A stretch of 45,826 bases of DNA, taken from Bacillota bacterium. GTDB taxonomy: Bacteria; Bacillota; Clostridia; Christensenellales; Aristaeellaceae. The position numbers and the translations under genes are program-made. The notes beneath the pieces were generated by a model that worked only from the letters and a program-made list of their open reading frames with translations, was not told the origin of the DNA and did not search any database. The number at the start of each line of letters is the position of its first letter. Within the stretch, counting starts at the first letter, position 1. Of the stretch, positions 32,781-41,451 are shown one piece after another. The DNA is taken from positions 1 to 45,826 of the forward strand of contig JAEZRP010000019.1 in the NCBI GenBank assembly GCA_023444095.1, read 5' to 3'.

Positions 32781-33605
32781 TCAGACCTTGCTGAGGAATT
32801 CCCAGTCCTCCTTGACGCACTGAAAGATGTCGTCCTTGTAGTCCCACTCGCGCTCGACGACGTACGCCTTCGCACCCTGCGCATCCGCGACCTTCTTGAC
32901 TTCGGACCAGTCGATGAGCCCGGTCCCGGTCGGGACGTTCATGCGCATGCGCTCGGCAAGTTGGGCCTTGATCTCGTCCGTGAAGATCGGCCGCCCGTCG
33001 GGCCCGAACTGTATCTTGCTCCAGTCGATGAGGTCCTCGGTGCCGATAACCTTGCCCGCTTCCTTGGCGTGGATCATCTCGAAGCGGCCCGCGTGCTTGT
33101 TGATCAACGCGATGGCGTCCGCACCGGCGGTAACGCACCAGCCGACGTCCAGCTGGAACACGACCTCGGAGGGATCGGTGTTCTCGATCATATGCTCGAG
33201 GAGGTACTTGCCCTCATAGGTGCGAAACTCCGACGTGTGGTTGTGGTAACCGTACTTGAGTCCGGCCGCTTTGCACGCCTTTCCGAGCCGATTCAGCTCG
33301 TCCACAGCCTTCATGGCACTCTCGTAATTCTCCACGCGCGCGGAGGGGCAGATGATGTAGCGTGCGCCAATCCCGCCGATAAAGTCGATCGATTCCTCCG
33401 TCTTGTCAAAGCCGATGTGCGCAGAAATGCAGTCGAGGCCGTTGTCCGCGAGCAGCTTCTTCATGCCCGAAACGTCCAGTCCGCCGTAGTTTCCGGCGAA
33501 CTCAACGCCCGCGTATCCGATCTTCGCGATGGTCTCGATCGCCTTTGTGAAATCCTTGTCCATTTCCTCGCGCACCGAATACGTCTGAATGTAAACTTTA
33601 TCCAA
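32781..33605 (-). CDS. Sugar-phosphate isomerase/epimerase-like TIM barrel (AP endonuclease 2 family)
   Basis: 274 residues of the xylose-isomerase-like TIM-barrel family. Marks: YIQTYSVREEMDKDFTKAIE, IGYAGVEFAGNYGG (Glu), ISAHIGFD (His), LKYGYHNHTSEF (His-x-His), QLDVGWCVTAGAD (Asp/Trp) and RFEMIHAKE (His). The metal site E/H/D/H is complete. Such proteins isomerise or epimerise keto-sugars or inositols; the substrate cannot be told. The start is TTG at 33603-33605 with GGAGGTG seven bases upstream. Its promoter abuts that of the divergent deoD. Confidence 0.85.
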   Translation of the reverse strand: MDKVYIQTYSVREEMDKDFTKAIETIAKIGYAGVEFAGNYGGLDVSGMKKLLADNGLDCISAHIGFDKTEESIDFIGGIGARYIICPSARVENYESAMKAVDELNRLGKACKAAGLKYGYHNHTSEFRTYEGKYLLEHMIENTDPSEVVFQLDVGWCVTAGADAIALINKHAGRFEMIHAKEAGKVIGTEDLIDWSKIQFGPDGRPIFTDEIKAQLAERMRMNVPTGTGLIDWSEVKKVADAQGAKAYVVEREWDYKDDIFQCVKEDWEFLSKV

Positions 33606-33635
33606 TCAATTCCACCTCCGCATTGTTATGCGTTT

Positions 33636-33664
33636 ATTATAACCCGCATTTTTCCGTTTGTCCA
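33636..33664 (-). promoter_or_regulatory. SigA promoter of the TIM-barrel gene
   Basis: On the minus strand TGGACA (33659-33664), 17-base spacer, perfect TATAAT (33636-33641). Confidence 0.7.
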
Positions 33665-33693
33665 TTGTTCGGGTGACGAAATTGTCTTATAAT
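33665..33693 (+). promoter_or_regulatory. SigA promoter of deoD
   Basis: TTGTTC (33665-33670), 17-base spacer, perfect TATAAT (33688-33693). Its -35 box is immediately adjacent to that of the divergent promoter. Confidence 0.7.
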
Positions 33694-33722
33694 CGTGTGA
33701 GAAACGTCAGGAGGTGTTCAAG

Positions 33723-34436
33723 GTGGCTCATATCCCAACCCCCCACATCGGCGCGAAAAAAGGCGACTTCGCCCGGACGGTGCTCATGCCGGGCGACCCC
33801 CTGCGCGCGAAATTCATCGCGGAGACGTTCCTTTCAGACGCGGTTCTCGTCAACAACGTGCGCGGCGTTCAGGGCTACACGGGTTTCTACGAGGGAAAGC
33901 GCGTGTCGGTGATGGCATCCGGCATGGGTATGCCCTCCATCGGCATCTATTCCCATGAGCTTTACAACTTCTATGGCGTCGAGAACATCATCCGCGTGGG
34001 CTCGGCGGGCGCGATGTCCGAAAAGCTCAAGCTGCGAGACGTCGTTGCCGGGATGAGCGCGTACACGAACTCCGCGTTCGGCGAACAGTACGGCTTCCGG
34101 GGCACGCTCGCGCCCTCCTGCTCCTACGAGCTTCTGACCGCGGCGGTCGGCGCCGCGAAGGGCATGGACTTGAGCATCGTACCCGGGCCGATCTTCTCCT
34201 CCGACACCTTCTACGACGTGGGCGAACCGGGCGACGCGGGAAAACTCATGAAGCTGGGCGTGCTCGCGGTGGAGATGGAGGCGTACGCGCTCTACCTCAC
34301 GGCGGCGGCGGTCGGTAAAAACGCGCTCGCGCTCCTCACCATCTCCGATAGCCTCGTGACGGGCGAGTCGCTCCCCGCCGAGGACAGGCAGACGACCTTC
34401 ACCGACATGATGAAGATCGCCCTCGCAATCGCATGA
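33723..34436 (+). CDS. deoD: Purine-nucleoside phosphorylase, DeoD type
   Basis: 237 residues from GTG 33723-33725, chosen because AGGAGG lies eight bases upstream and the N-terminus then reads MAHIPTPHIGAKKGDFARTV, as in other DeoD proteins. Marks: VLMPGDPLRAKFIAETFL (phosphate-binding GDP), NNVRGVQGYTGFYEGK, IIRVGSAGAM, VLAVEMEAYALY (ribose-binding MEAY) and LLTISDSLVTGE (catalytic Asp). It cleaves purine nucleosides with phosphate to the base and ribose-1-phosphate in salvage. It is four-base coupled to the following unknown gene. Confidence 0.95.
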   Translation: MAHIPTPHIGAKKGDFARTVLMPGDPLRAKFIAETFLSDAVLVNNVRGVQGYTGFYEGKRVSVMASGMGMPSIGIYSHELYNFYGVENIIRVGSAGAMSEKLKLRDVVAGMSAYTNSAFGEQYGFRGTLAPSCSYELLTAAVGAAKGMDLSIVPGPIFSSDTFYDVGEPGDAGKLMKLGVLAVEMEAYALYLTAAAVGKNALALLTISDSLVTGESLPAEDRQTTFTDMMKIALAIA

Positions 34437-35512
34437 CGGCGAAGTACGCCTCCCTCGAGGCGCGCGTCCTGTCGGCCTATCTCGACTCGATGCCGGATTT
34501 CACGCCCGCGAAGGACGCGTCGGTGAGCCGCGACGAACAGGCGCGCTTCTACGCGTTCGCGAAAGGCGTTTATGCGCGCGCAGCGGAAAATCCGGGCATC
34601 CTCGGCCTCACGGTCCTCCACCCGGACGACGCGCACCCGAACCGGTTCCATAAATCCGCCTACGGAAAGCCGAAGCTCGCGACCGACATCCGAAAGATCG
34701 CTGGCGCGGCCGACGCATTCTTTGGCTTTCTTGCAGAGGCGGGGGAAAGGGGCACGGCGGACGCGGACGGCATGACGCTCCCGGCGGATTTCAGGATCCC
34801 CAAAAAGTACGGGCGCGCCATGGAGGCCGTCGGGCTGAAGGTTGCGGAAAATCGGATCACCTCCGACAAGTGGCCGGGCATCTTCCGCGCATGGAAGCTG
34901 CTCTCCTATCCCTGCGCGGGCGAGGTCGCGCTCCGCCAGCGTTCGGCACGGATGGAGAAGTGCGCGTTTGTCGAAAATGCGCCGGGTCTCAAGGGTACGT
35001 TCGCGCGGCTCATCGGAGAGGAGGCCGCGAGTCTGGCCGCGTGGCTGGAGGCGCACGGCTACGCGCGCGAAACGGCCATCGTCAACAAGGAAATCACCGT
35101 CCTCCGCTATACGAAGAACGGCGCCGGGGTGCAATTCCTGCACGACTATCAGGCGGAAACGCCCGCTTACGTGGCGCTTGCCCAGCGCGAATGGCGCATG
35201 CTTTTGCCGCAGTTCGGCGAAATGGGGGCGACGCTGAAAGACTTCGTTCTGGAGTACAACAAAAAATGCGACGGCTGCGGCTATTGCACCCAGCGCACGA
35301 AGGGCGCGGGCAATCCTTACGCCGTGGCGGTCGAAAAGGACGGGGAGGCGGTTCGGCTCTGTCCCCTCTTCCCCCAGTATTCGTACGTATTTGAAAAGCT
35401 CGACGCAAAAAAAGTCGCGGGCGTCATCGAATGTCTGCGGTTTATGGAAAACAACCTGCCGGACAGCACCCCGGAAAAACCGGAGGACAGCCTGCGATTC
35501 TTCCATCTTTAG
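34433..35512 (+). CDS. Protein of unknown function with a C-terminal Cys cluster
   Basis: 359 residues; no family recognised. The body is rich in Ala, Lys and Arg helices (KPKLATDIRKIAGAADAFFG, IPKKYGRAMEAVGLK). Near residue 280 is KCDGCGYCTQRT (CxxCxxC), followed about 30 residues on by RLCPLFPQY, so four cysteines could bind zinc or an iron-sulfur cluster. No signal peptide or membrane segment is seen. The ATG overlaps the deoD stop (ATGA) with no SD of its own, so translation depends on deoD; a role in nucleoside or DNA-base metabolism is possible but unproven. It is followed by a strong hairpin. Confidence 0.75.
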   Translation: MTAKYASLEARVLSAYLDSMPDFTPAKDASVSRDEQARFYAFAKGVYARAAENPGILGLTVLHPDDAHPNRFHKSAYGKPKLATDIRKIAGAADAFFGFLAEAGERGTADADGMTLPADFRIPKKYGRAMEAVGLKVAENRITSDKWPGIFRAWKLLSYPCAGEVALRQRSARMEKCAFVENAPGLKGTFARLIGEEAASLAAWLEAHGYARETAIVNKEITVLRYTKNGAGVQFLHDYQAETPAYVALAQREWRMLLPQFGEMGATLKDFVLEYNKKCDGCGYCTQRTKGAGNPYAVAVEKDGEAVRLCPLFPQYSYVFEKLDAKKVAGVIECLRFMENNLPDSTPEKPEDSLRFFHL

Positions 35513-35515
35513 GCG

Positions 35516-35553
35516 CTGGAGGAACGCCGGGGTTTTGCCCCTGGCGTTCTTCC
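35516..35553 (+). terminator. Terminator-like hairpin after the deoD operon
   Basis: GGAACGCC-GGGG, loop TTTTG, CCCC-T-GGCGTTCTTCC: a long stem with one bulged T. The U-rich tail is weak (TTCTTCC). Confidence 0.5.
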
Positions 35554-35724
35554 GCCTCCCCCGCTAGTAGTCCGCGAAGTCTAAGAACCGATGATATGAT
35601 GCAGGGATTTTTTCGTCCAGCGCGGAGCCGGGGCGCCGACGTAGCGCGCTACGTCAAGCGGAAGGCGACAAAGCTGGGCGGAAAAAGATCCAGCCATATC
35701 GCGGGAGTTAGGCTTCGCGGACTA

Positions 35725-36636
35725 TTAGTCCATCATCGCGGCGATCTCCTCGTCGGACATCTCGGGCTGGAGGGCGCGGTTGATGCCCGAAGCGATCATG
35801 GAAGCGGCGTCCTTGATCATCTCGTCGATCTCCCGGGGAGTGACGATCATGTCGCCGCCGGGGGTATCCATGAGCTCGCGCTCGAGGCGCTGAAGGCCGT
35901 CCTCGCCGACCTCGGAGTTTGCCAGAAGCTCGAAAGCGTCGCGCGCGAGGGTGGCCGCGTAGATGACGGTGGGCATGCCGACGGCGACTACGGGTACGCC
36001 GAGCTTCTCGCGGGTGAGCGCGGCGCGGTGGTTGCCCACGCCGGAGCCGGGCTGGATGCCGGTGTCGGCGACCTGAACGGCGGCGCCGATGCGCTCGGCG
36101 GAGCGGGCGGCGAGCGCGTCGATGCACACGACGCACGCGGGATCGACGCGAGTGACGACCGACTCGAGCATCTCGGCGGTCTCAATGCCGGTGACGCCCA
36201 GAACGCCGGGCGCGATGGCGCAGACCGAGCGCATCCTCTCGTCCGCGTACTGGGGAAGTTCCGAGAAGATGTGGCGCGTGACGAGCGTGCGGTCGACGGT
36301 CAACGGTCCGAGCGCGTCCGGGGTGATCATCCGGTTCCCGAGTCCGACGACCATGACGGGCTTGCCGCCCGTGTCCCCGATCATGCGCGCGATCTCCTCG
36401 CCGAGCATGGATGCCATGCCGATGCGCGCGTCGAGATCGCGCTTTTTGACCGCCGGCGATTCGAGGGTGATATAGGTACCGATGGGCTTCCCAAGGCGCA
36501 CGGCGGACTTCTGGTCGGTGATTTTGACCTCGGTGACGTTCACGCCCGCGTTTTCCCAGTGATTGACCTTGACGCCGGGGATCGCGCCCGCGTCGCCGAT
36601 GGATTCCATGGCGAGGTCCGTGCGAATCTGACGCAT
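35725..36636 (-). CDS. gpr: GPR germination protease
   Basis: 303 residues, a typical GPR zymogen for a clostridial member. The short propeptide contains RTDLAMES, which mimics the SASP cleavage site and is where auto-processing occurs. Then KPIGTYITLESPAVKKRD, VVGLGNRMITPDALGP, GVLGVTGIETAEML, CVVCIDALAARSAERIGAAV, QVADTGIQPGSGVGNHRAAL and GVPVVAVGMPTVIYA follow as in the family. It degrades small acid-soluble spore proteins at germination, so the organism forms spores. CCGGAGG lies five bases upstream of the ATG. The divergent placement beside rpsT is the same as in Bacillus. A SigG promoter was looked for but not clearly seen. Confidence 0.95.
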   Translation of the reverse strand: MRQIRTDLAMESIGDAGAIPGVKVNHWENAGVNVTEVKITDQKSAVRLGKPIGTYITLESPAVKKRDLDARIGMASMLGEEIARMIGDTGGKPVMVVGLGNRMITPDALGPLTVDRTLVTRHIFSELPQYADERMRSVCAIAPGVLGVTGIETAEMLESVVTRVDPACVVCIDALAARSAERIGAAVQVADTGIQPGSGVGNHRAALTREKLGVPVVAVGMPTVIYAATLARDAFELLANSEVGEDGLQRLERELMDTPGGDMIVTPREIDEMIKDAASMIASGINRALQPEMSDEEIAAMMD

Positions 36637-36727
36637 AAATACCTCCGGATAAAAAATAGTGGGATCATCCTGTCCCGGGATGTTTGGAGGGCTCGCTTGC
36701 AGCCCGACGGGGAATCAGCACATGCCC

Positions 36728-36771
36728 CCGGATTTCGCCAGGAACTCTCGTGAGAGAATTGAGAAATCCGG
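36728..36771 (+). other. Stem-loop in the gpr-rpsT intergenic region (1)
   Basis: CCGGATTTC and GAAATCCGG (9-bp outer stem) enclose an inner CTCTC-GT-GAGAG stem. No adjacent U tract. It lies in the non-coding space between divergent genes; function unknown. Confidence 0.45.
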
Positions 36772-36783
36772 TGGCCTGTTCTC

Positions 36784-36826
36784 AACGCGCTCGATTCCGA
36801 CGTAATCGGAGGCGAGCGCGTTTTAG
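36784..36826 (+). terminator. Stem-loop in the gpr-rpsT intergenic region (2), terminator-like
   Basis: AACGCGCTCG and CGAGCGCGTT (10-bp outer stem) enclose an inner TTCCGA-CGTAA-TCGGAG stem, then TTTAGTTT. It could end a short plus-strand transcript or insulate rpsT. Confidence 0.5.
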
Positions 36827-36862
36827 TTTACCCAACTTTATCATCAAAATGCGCCCCAAGAC

Positions 36863-36891
36863 TTGCTTTCGGGGACGAGCTGTGATAAAAT
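36863..36891 (+). promoter_or_regulatory. SigA promoter of rpsT
   Basis: TTGCTT (36863-36868), 17-base spacer, TAAAAT (36886-36891), giving a leader of about 30 bases. Confidence 0.65.
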
Positions 36892-36926
36892 GATCTATGC
36901 TAATTTTGCGTAGGGAGGTGAAAAAT

Positions 36927-37193
36927 TTGCCGAATATCAAGTCCGCCATCAAGCGCGTAAAGGTGACTGAAAAAAAGAACCTGCGCAACCGTATGGTAAA
37001 ATCTGCGATGAAGACGCAGCTCAAGAAGTTCGATACCGCCGTCTCCGCGAACGGGGCCGATCTGAAGATTCTCAGCGCGACCCAGGGCGCGGTCGACAGG
37101 GCCATGGCGAAGGGCGTTATTCATAAGAACGCGGCGAACCGCAAAAAGGCGCGCCTGGCTAAGCGCCTCGCGAAGGCCGCCGCCGCGCAGTAA
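36927..37193 (+). CDS. rpsT: 30S ribosomal protein S20
   Basis: 88 residues starting with TTG at 36927-36929, so that the protein opens MPNIKSAIKRVKV like all S20 proteins; GGGAGGTG lies seven bases upstream. It is highly basic (LRNRMVKSAMKTQLKKF, HKNAANRKKARLAKRLAKAA), binds 16S rRNA and helps early assembly of the small subunit. The frame is open further upstream but without an SD. It is transcribed away from gpr. Confidence 0.97.
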   Translation: MPNIKSAIKRVKVTEKKNLRNRMVKSAMKTQLKKFDTAVSANGADLKILSATQGAVDRAMAKGVIHKNAANRKKARLAKRLAKAAAAQ

Positions 37194-37272
37194 AGGAAGC
37201 TCGCACGCATGGGGGACGCGCTCGCGTTCCCCATTCTTGTCGTACCACCATGCGCAGGGGAGGGCGCGCCGC

Positions 37273-38100
37273 ATGAAGCACAGAATCGCGATGCTCTGGC
37301 CGGACGGACTCAAAAAGGCGCTCACGTTTTCCTACGACGACGGGGTGATGCAGGACTTGAAGCTCATCTCCCTCTTCCGGCTTTACGGCCTTCGGGGCAC
37401 GTTCAACCTGAACAGCGCCTTCTTCGGCCAGATCGACACGATCTCCTTCGAGGGCCGGGAGTACGACCACTCCCACGTGCCGGAGGAGGATGTGCCCACC
37501 GTCTACGCGGGCTTCGAGGCAGCCGTGCATACCGCGCGCCACCCCTTCCTCCCCCAGCTTTCGAACGTGAATTGCGTGGAGGAGATCCTCTCGGACCGCG
37601 CGGCGATCGAAGCCCTCGTCGGCTACCCCGTGCGCGGCATGGCCTACCCTTTCGGCGCGACCGACGCGCGCGTGGGAGAGCTCGTCAGGGCGTGCGGCAT
37701 CGCGTACGCGCGCGGCACTGGCACGACGGGCGACTTCTCGCTGCCCAAGGACGCCTACGACTGGTCGACGAGCTGCCACCACACGAACCTCGAGCCCCTC
37801 GTCGGGCCGTTTCTGAAGGACGCGAGCCGCATTTCCCTCCTGAGCGTGTGGGGCCACTCCTACGAGTTCGACATGCGCGGCGACTGGGAGAAGTTCGAGG
37901 GCATGCTTGAAAGGCTTGGCGGAAACGACGACATCTGGTACGCCTCGAACATCGAGGTGTTCGACTACCTCGCGGCGTATTCCGCGCTGCGCTTCACGGC
38001 GGACGGCGCGATCGCCGTGAACCCCTCGGCGCAGGACGTATTTCTCGAGGCCGACGGCGAGACCGTATGCGTGCCCGGCGGCGAAAGGGTGGACCTTTGA
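37273..38100 (+). CDS. Polysaccharide deacetylase-family protein (CE4-like)
   Basis: 275 residues. The NodB-type opening is LTFSYDDGVMQDLKLISLFR (the D-D pair) with LYGLRGTFNLNS; later GMAYPFGATDARVGELVRAC and SLLSVWGHSYEFD carry the later motifs. The second metal motif H-x-x-x-H appears as AAVHTARHPF. No signal peptide is seen, so it may act in the cytoplasm on a soluble acetylated sugar, unlike cell-wall deacetylases. GGGGAGGG lies about seven bases before the ATG at 37273. It overlaps rarA by one base (TGATG). Confidence 0.85.
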   Translation: MKHRIAMLWPDGLKKALTFSYDDGVMQDLKLISLFRLYGLRGTFNLNSAFFGQIDTISFEGREYDHSHVPEEDVPTVYAGFEAAVHTARHPFLPQLSNVNCVEEILSDRAAIEALVGYPVRGMAYPFGATDARVGELVRACGIAYARGTGTTGDFSLPKDAYDWSTSCHHTNLEPLVGPFLKDASRISLLSVWGHSYEFDMRGDWEKFEGMLERLGGNDDIWYASNIEVFDYLAAYSALRFTADGAIAVNPSAQDVFLEADGETVCVPGGERVDL

Positions 38101-39428
38101 TGGAAGACCTTTTTTCCTTCTCGCAGAATAAGCCCCTGTCGCCCCTCGCCGACCGCATGCGCCCGCAGACGCTCGACCAGTTCATCGGTCAGGATCACAT
38201 CGTCGGGCCGGGGAAGCTTCTGCGCCGCGCCATCGAGGCAGACAAGCTCACGAGCTCGATCTTCTGGGGCCCTCCGGGCTGTGGAAAGACGACGCTTGCC
38301 GCGATCGTCGCGGAGACGACCAAAGCAAACTTTGAGAAGCTCAACGCCGTTACGAGCGGCGTCGCAGACGTGCGCGAGGTCTTGAAGCGGGCCGAGGACG
38401 CGCAGAGAATGTACGGGAAGGCGACCTATCTTCTTCTCGACGAATGCCATCGCTGGTCGAAGGCGCAGTCGGACTCGATTCTGCCCGCCATCGAAAAGGG
38501 CACCATCCGCTTCATCGGCTCGACGACCGAGAACCCCATGATCGCCATGACGCCCGCCATCGTCAGCCGCTGCCGCCTCTTCCGATTCGAGCCGCTCTCG
38601 CGCGAGGACGTGAAGCGCGCGGTCATGCAGGCAATCCATGACGAGAAGAATGGCTACGGCGCGCAGGACGTCACAATCGACGGGAATGCCCTCGAGCACA
38701 TCGCGCTGGTGGCAAACGGCGACGCGCGCACCGCGCTCAACGCGCTGGAACTGGCGGTTCTCACCACGCCCATGGACGAAAGCGGCGCTTTGCGCATCAC
38801 GCGGGAAATTGCCGAGGACTCGATCCAGGAAAAGGCGCTTCCGATGGATGAGTCGACCTATTACGACATGCTCTCCGCGTTCTGTAAGTCCCTGCGCGGC
38901 TCGGACAGCGACGCGGCGCTCGCCTGGTTCGCGCGGCTCGCATACGCGGGGGTCGATCCCCGGATCGTCGTCCGGCGGCTCATCGTACATGCGAGCGAGG
39001 ACGTCGGCATGGCGAACCCGCAGGCCATGCTGCTCGCGGCCGCCGCGTATCAGGCGCTGGAGCACATCGGCATGCCGGAGGCGCGCATCCCCGTCGCGCA
39101 GGCGATCATCGCGGTGTGTGAAAGCCCCAAGTCGAACGCCGTCGTCGCCGCCATGGGAAAGGCGTTCGGGGACGCCGAGAAGGGCGGGTACAGGCCCGTG
39201 CCCATCCACCTGAGAAACGCGCTCAACGAGCGCGACGCCGCAAGCGGCACAGGAAGCGGCTACAAATACGCGCACGATTTCCCCGGCCATTATGTCGAAC
39301 AGCAGTACCTCCCCGACGAGGCGCGCGGCACGCCTTACTACGTGCCCTCCGAGCAGGGCTTCGAGAACGAGATCCGAAAAATCCGCAGGGCGCGCGGAAA
39401 GCTCGACGCGCCGGACGCTCAAAAATAA
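38100..39428 (+). CDS. rarA: Replication-associated recombination protein A (MgsA/RarA AAA+ ATPase)
   Basis: 442 residues from ATG 38100. AAA+ domain: PLADRMRPQTLDQFIGQDHI, Walker A GPPGCGKT (57-64), Walker B LLLDECHRW, sensor FIGSTTENP and the arginine region SRCRLFRFEPLS. The C-terminal tetramerisation part holds SEDVGMANPQAMLLAAAAYQ, ALEHIGMPEARIPVAQAI and YKYAHDFPGHYVEQQYLPD, all typical of RarA. It acts at stalled replication forks. The start overlaps the deacetylase stop by one base with AAGGGTGG upstream. Confidence 0.95.
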   Translation: MEDLFSFSQNKPLSPLADRMRPQTLDQFIGQDHIVGPGKLLRRAIEADKLTSSIFWGPPGCGKTTLAAIVAETTKANFEKLNAVTSGVADVREVLKRAEDAQRMYGKATYLLLDECHRWSKAQSDSILPAIEKGTIRFIGSTTENPMIAMTPAIVSRCRLFRFEPLSREDVKRAVMQAIHDEKNGYGAQDVTIDGNALEHIALVANGDARTALNALELAVLTTPMDESGALRITREIAEDSIQEKALPMDESTYYDMLSAFCKSLRGSDSDAALAWFARLAYAGVDPRIVVRRLIVHASEDVGMANPQAMLLAAAAYQALEHIGMPEARIPVAQAIIAVCESPKSNAVVAAMGKAFGDAEKGGYRPVPIHLRNALNERDAASGTGSGYKYAHDFPGHYVEQQYLPDEARGTPYYVPSEQGFENEIRKIRRARGKLDAPDAQK

Positions 39429-39619
39429 CGCAACCTTTCGGGACGCAGGGGCGTCAAACAGTCAGCCGCAGGAATTCATTGGCGCTTCCACCCGCCGACC
39501 GAAGCCGGCGCGCGGAGGCGTTCTCTGTATAATTAGTAACATTTTCCACTGTTTCGCCGCGTTATCGCAGCGGCGTGCGCGGTATAATAAATATGGAAGA
39601 TAGAATCGGAGTATGATCG

Positions 39620-41374
39620 ATGGCGAATACGACGATCTCAAAGGGAAAAACCGGAACGGCAAAAGGCAACACGCCGCGCAAGCGCGCGGTCAGAATAGCA
39701 CCCAATCCGGTGGCCGAGCGGGCCAATCTGGACGCCTACGACGAGCTTCTCGCCGCAAGGCCTATGCGAGTCTCGCGCGCGCAGCAGGCGGCGCCGGGAA
39801 AGCCCGCCGCGAAGCGTGCCCCCGCCCGCCGCGCCCCGGCGAAGCGCGACCCCTACGACGAGCTGGTCGACCGGGCCGAGCGCGCCGAGAAGAGGCGCAG
39901 GGCGGACGCTTCCATGGACGATTTCGACCGCTACATTGCCCGCGTCGAGGGCGTTTCGCCCAAACAGAAGCCCAGAAAGCGGGCAAAGGGCGAGAACGCG
40001 AGGCGCGGCGGCCCTTCCTCGTCCGCGGCGTGGCTGCTGACGGGACTCATTCTGGTCTCGTTTCTGGTCATCGGCGCGCGTCTTTACGGCTACGCGAATT
40101 TCATCAAGATGCGCAACGCCGTCGCGCGCGCGACATACTTCGACGGGACGCGCGTCGAGGGCGTCGACATCTCCGCAATGACGCTCGCGGACGCGATTTC
40201 CCATTGGGACGCGAATATCGAGCCGAACTATGCCAATCGGACCGCCACCCTCGACGACGGGACGAGCGTCACCGCCGCACAGATGGGCTACCGGAGCGAC
40301 TACCGCGCCGTGCTGGAATCCGTGTGGAACGCGCAGCGCGCCGGAACGCTCCGGGAGCGGTATCAGAGCCTCAAGGCGCAGGCGGACGCGAGCAGGGATT
40401 ATCCGGTGACGCGCGCGCTCTACGATGATCAGGTCGTGCGCGAATTCGCCGCCTACGTCGCCTCGGGCGTCGACAAGCAGGGGGCGGAAGCGACCGTCTC
40501 GGGCTTCGACCCATCGACGTACGCCTTCACCTTCTCCGAAGGCAGGGCCGGGGCGACGCTCAATCAGGACAAGCTCGTCATAGACATCGGGGCGGCGCTC
40601 GCGGCAGGCGGCGGAAGCGTGACGCGCGCGATCTCGACCACTACCCCGACCGTCACTGCGGCCGATCTGGCGGACCAGTACGGCCTCATCGCCTCGGCGG
40701 TCACGAACGCGTCCTCGTCCTCGAGCGCGCGGCTGACGAACATCAAGCTTGCCGTTCAAGCCATCAACCGGACGGCGCTCGAGCCGGGCGAGGAATTCTC
40801 CTTCAACGGGATCGTGGGCCAGAGAACCGCCGCGCGCGGCTACCAGATGGCCCCGGCGTTCTCGGGCGGTGAGGTGACGGAGGAACTGGGCGGAGGCATC
40901 TGCCAGGTATCGACGACGCTTTTCAACGCGGCGGTCAAGTCGAACCTTGAGATTACGGAGCGACACCCGCACTCCATGCCCGTTTCTTACGTCGACAAGG
41001 GCAAGGACGCGACCGTCAACTGGGGAAGCCAGGATCTGAAATTCAAGAACAATACGAACGGAACGATATACGTCATGGCCGTCGTCTCGAGCGACAAGCG
41101 CGTGAAGATCGGAATCTTCGGAAAGACGATCGAGAACGGCGTCTACATCACCGTCGAGGCCGAAATCACCGATACCTACGAGTTCAAGACGACCTACCAG
41201 GTCAACGCCTTTTTGCAGCCGGGCCAGACGAACGTTCTGCAGGCGGGACGCACGGGATACAAGGCCGTCGCATACAAGATGACATGGTCGAAGGACGGGG
41301 CGCTTCTGAATCGGGAAGTCCTGTGCACGAGCACCTACTCGAAGCGCGACGCGATCATCGAAGTCCCCCGCTGA
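39620..41374 (+). CDS. VanW-family membrane protein with a long basic N-terminal tail
   Basis: 584 residues. Residues 1-133 are cytoplasmic, disordered and rich in Lys, Arg and Ala, with a repeated short motif (DAYDELLAARP, then RDPYDELVDRAE, then DDFDRYIARVEG). One membrane helix follows (about 136-156, WLLTGLILVSFLVIGARLYG), so the rest lies outside. A putative peptidoglycan-binding-4 region comes next, then the VanW domain (about 370-510: LEPGEEFSFNGIVGQRTAAR, GGGICQVSTTLFNAAVKSNL, ERHPHSMPVSYVDKGKDATV), closed by a G5-like tail. VanW proteins are linked to the cell wall, but their role is unsettled. It has its own small promoter-like region (TATAAT near 39581) with a weak -35. Confidence 0.88.
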   Translation: MANTTISKGKTGTAKGNTPRKRAVRIAPNPVAERANLDAYDELLAARPMRVSRAQQAAPGKPAAKRAPARRAPAKRDPYDELVDRAERAEKRRRADASMDDFDRYIARVEGVSPKQKPRKRAKGENARRGGPSSSAAWLLTGLILVSFLVIGARLYGYANFIKMRNAVARATYFDGTRVEGVDISAMTLADAISHWDANIEPNYANRTATLDDGTSVTAAQMGYRSDYRAVLESVWNAQRAGTLRERYQSLKAQADASRDYPVTRALYDDQVVREFAAYVASGVDKQGAEATVSGFDPSTYAFTFSEGRAGATLNQDKLVIDIGAALAAGGGSVTRAISTTTPTVTAADLADQYGLIASAVTNASSSSSARLTNIKLAVQAINRTALEPGEEFSFNGIVGQRTAARGYQMAPAFSGGEVTEELGGGICQVSTTLFNAAVKSNLEITERHPHSMPVSYVDKGKDATVNWGSQDLKFKNNTNGTIYVMAVVSSDKRVKIGIFGKTIENGVYITVEAEITDTYEFKTTYQVNAFLQPGQTNVLQAGRTGYKAVAYKMTWSKDGALLNREVLCTSTYSKRDAIIEVPR

Positions 41375-41451
41375 CCCGCGCGCGTTTTACCCCGGCGCGC
41401 CATGGGTATATCATAATGGCATACATTCTTCACGGATTTTACACGCCGTTG

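Noticed and set aside
34292..35506. 404-codon open frame on the minus strand
   Set aside because: Antisense to deoD and the Cys-cluster gene, which have a promoter, SD and coupling in the plus direction.
37965..39422. 485-codon open frame on the minus strand
   Set aside because: Antisense to rarA; no SD and no domain.
39638..40972. 444-codon open frame on the minus strand
   Set aside because: Antisense to the VanW gene; Arg-rich shadow composition.
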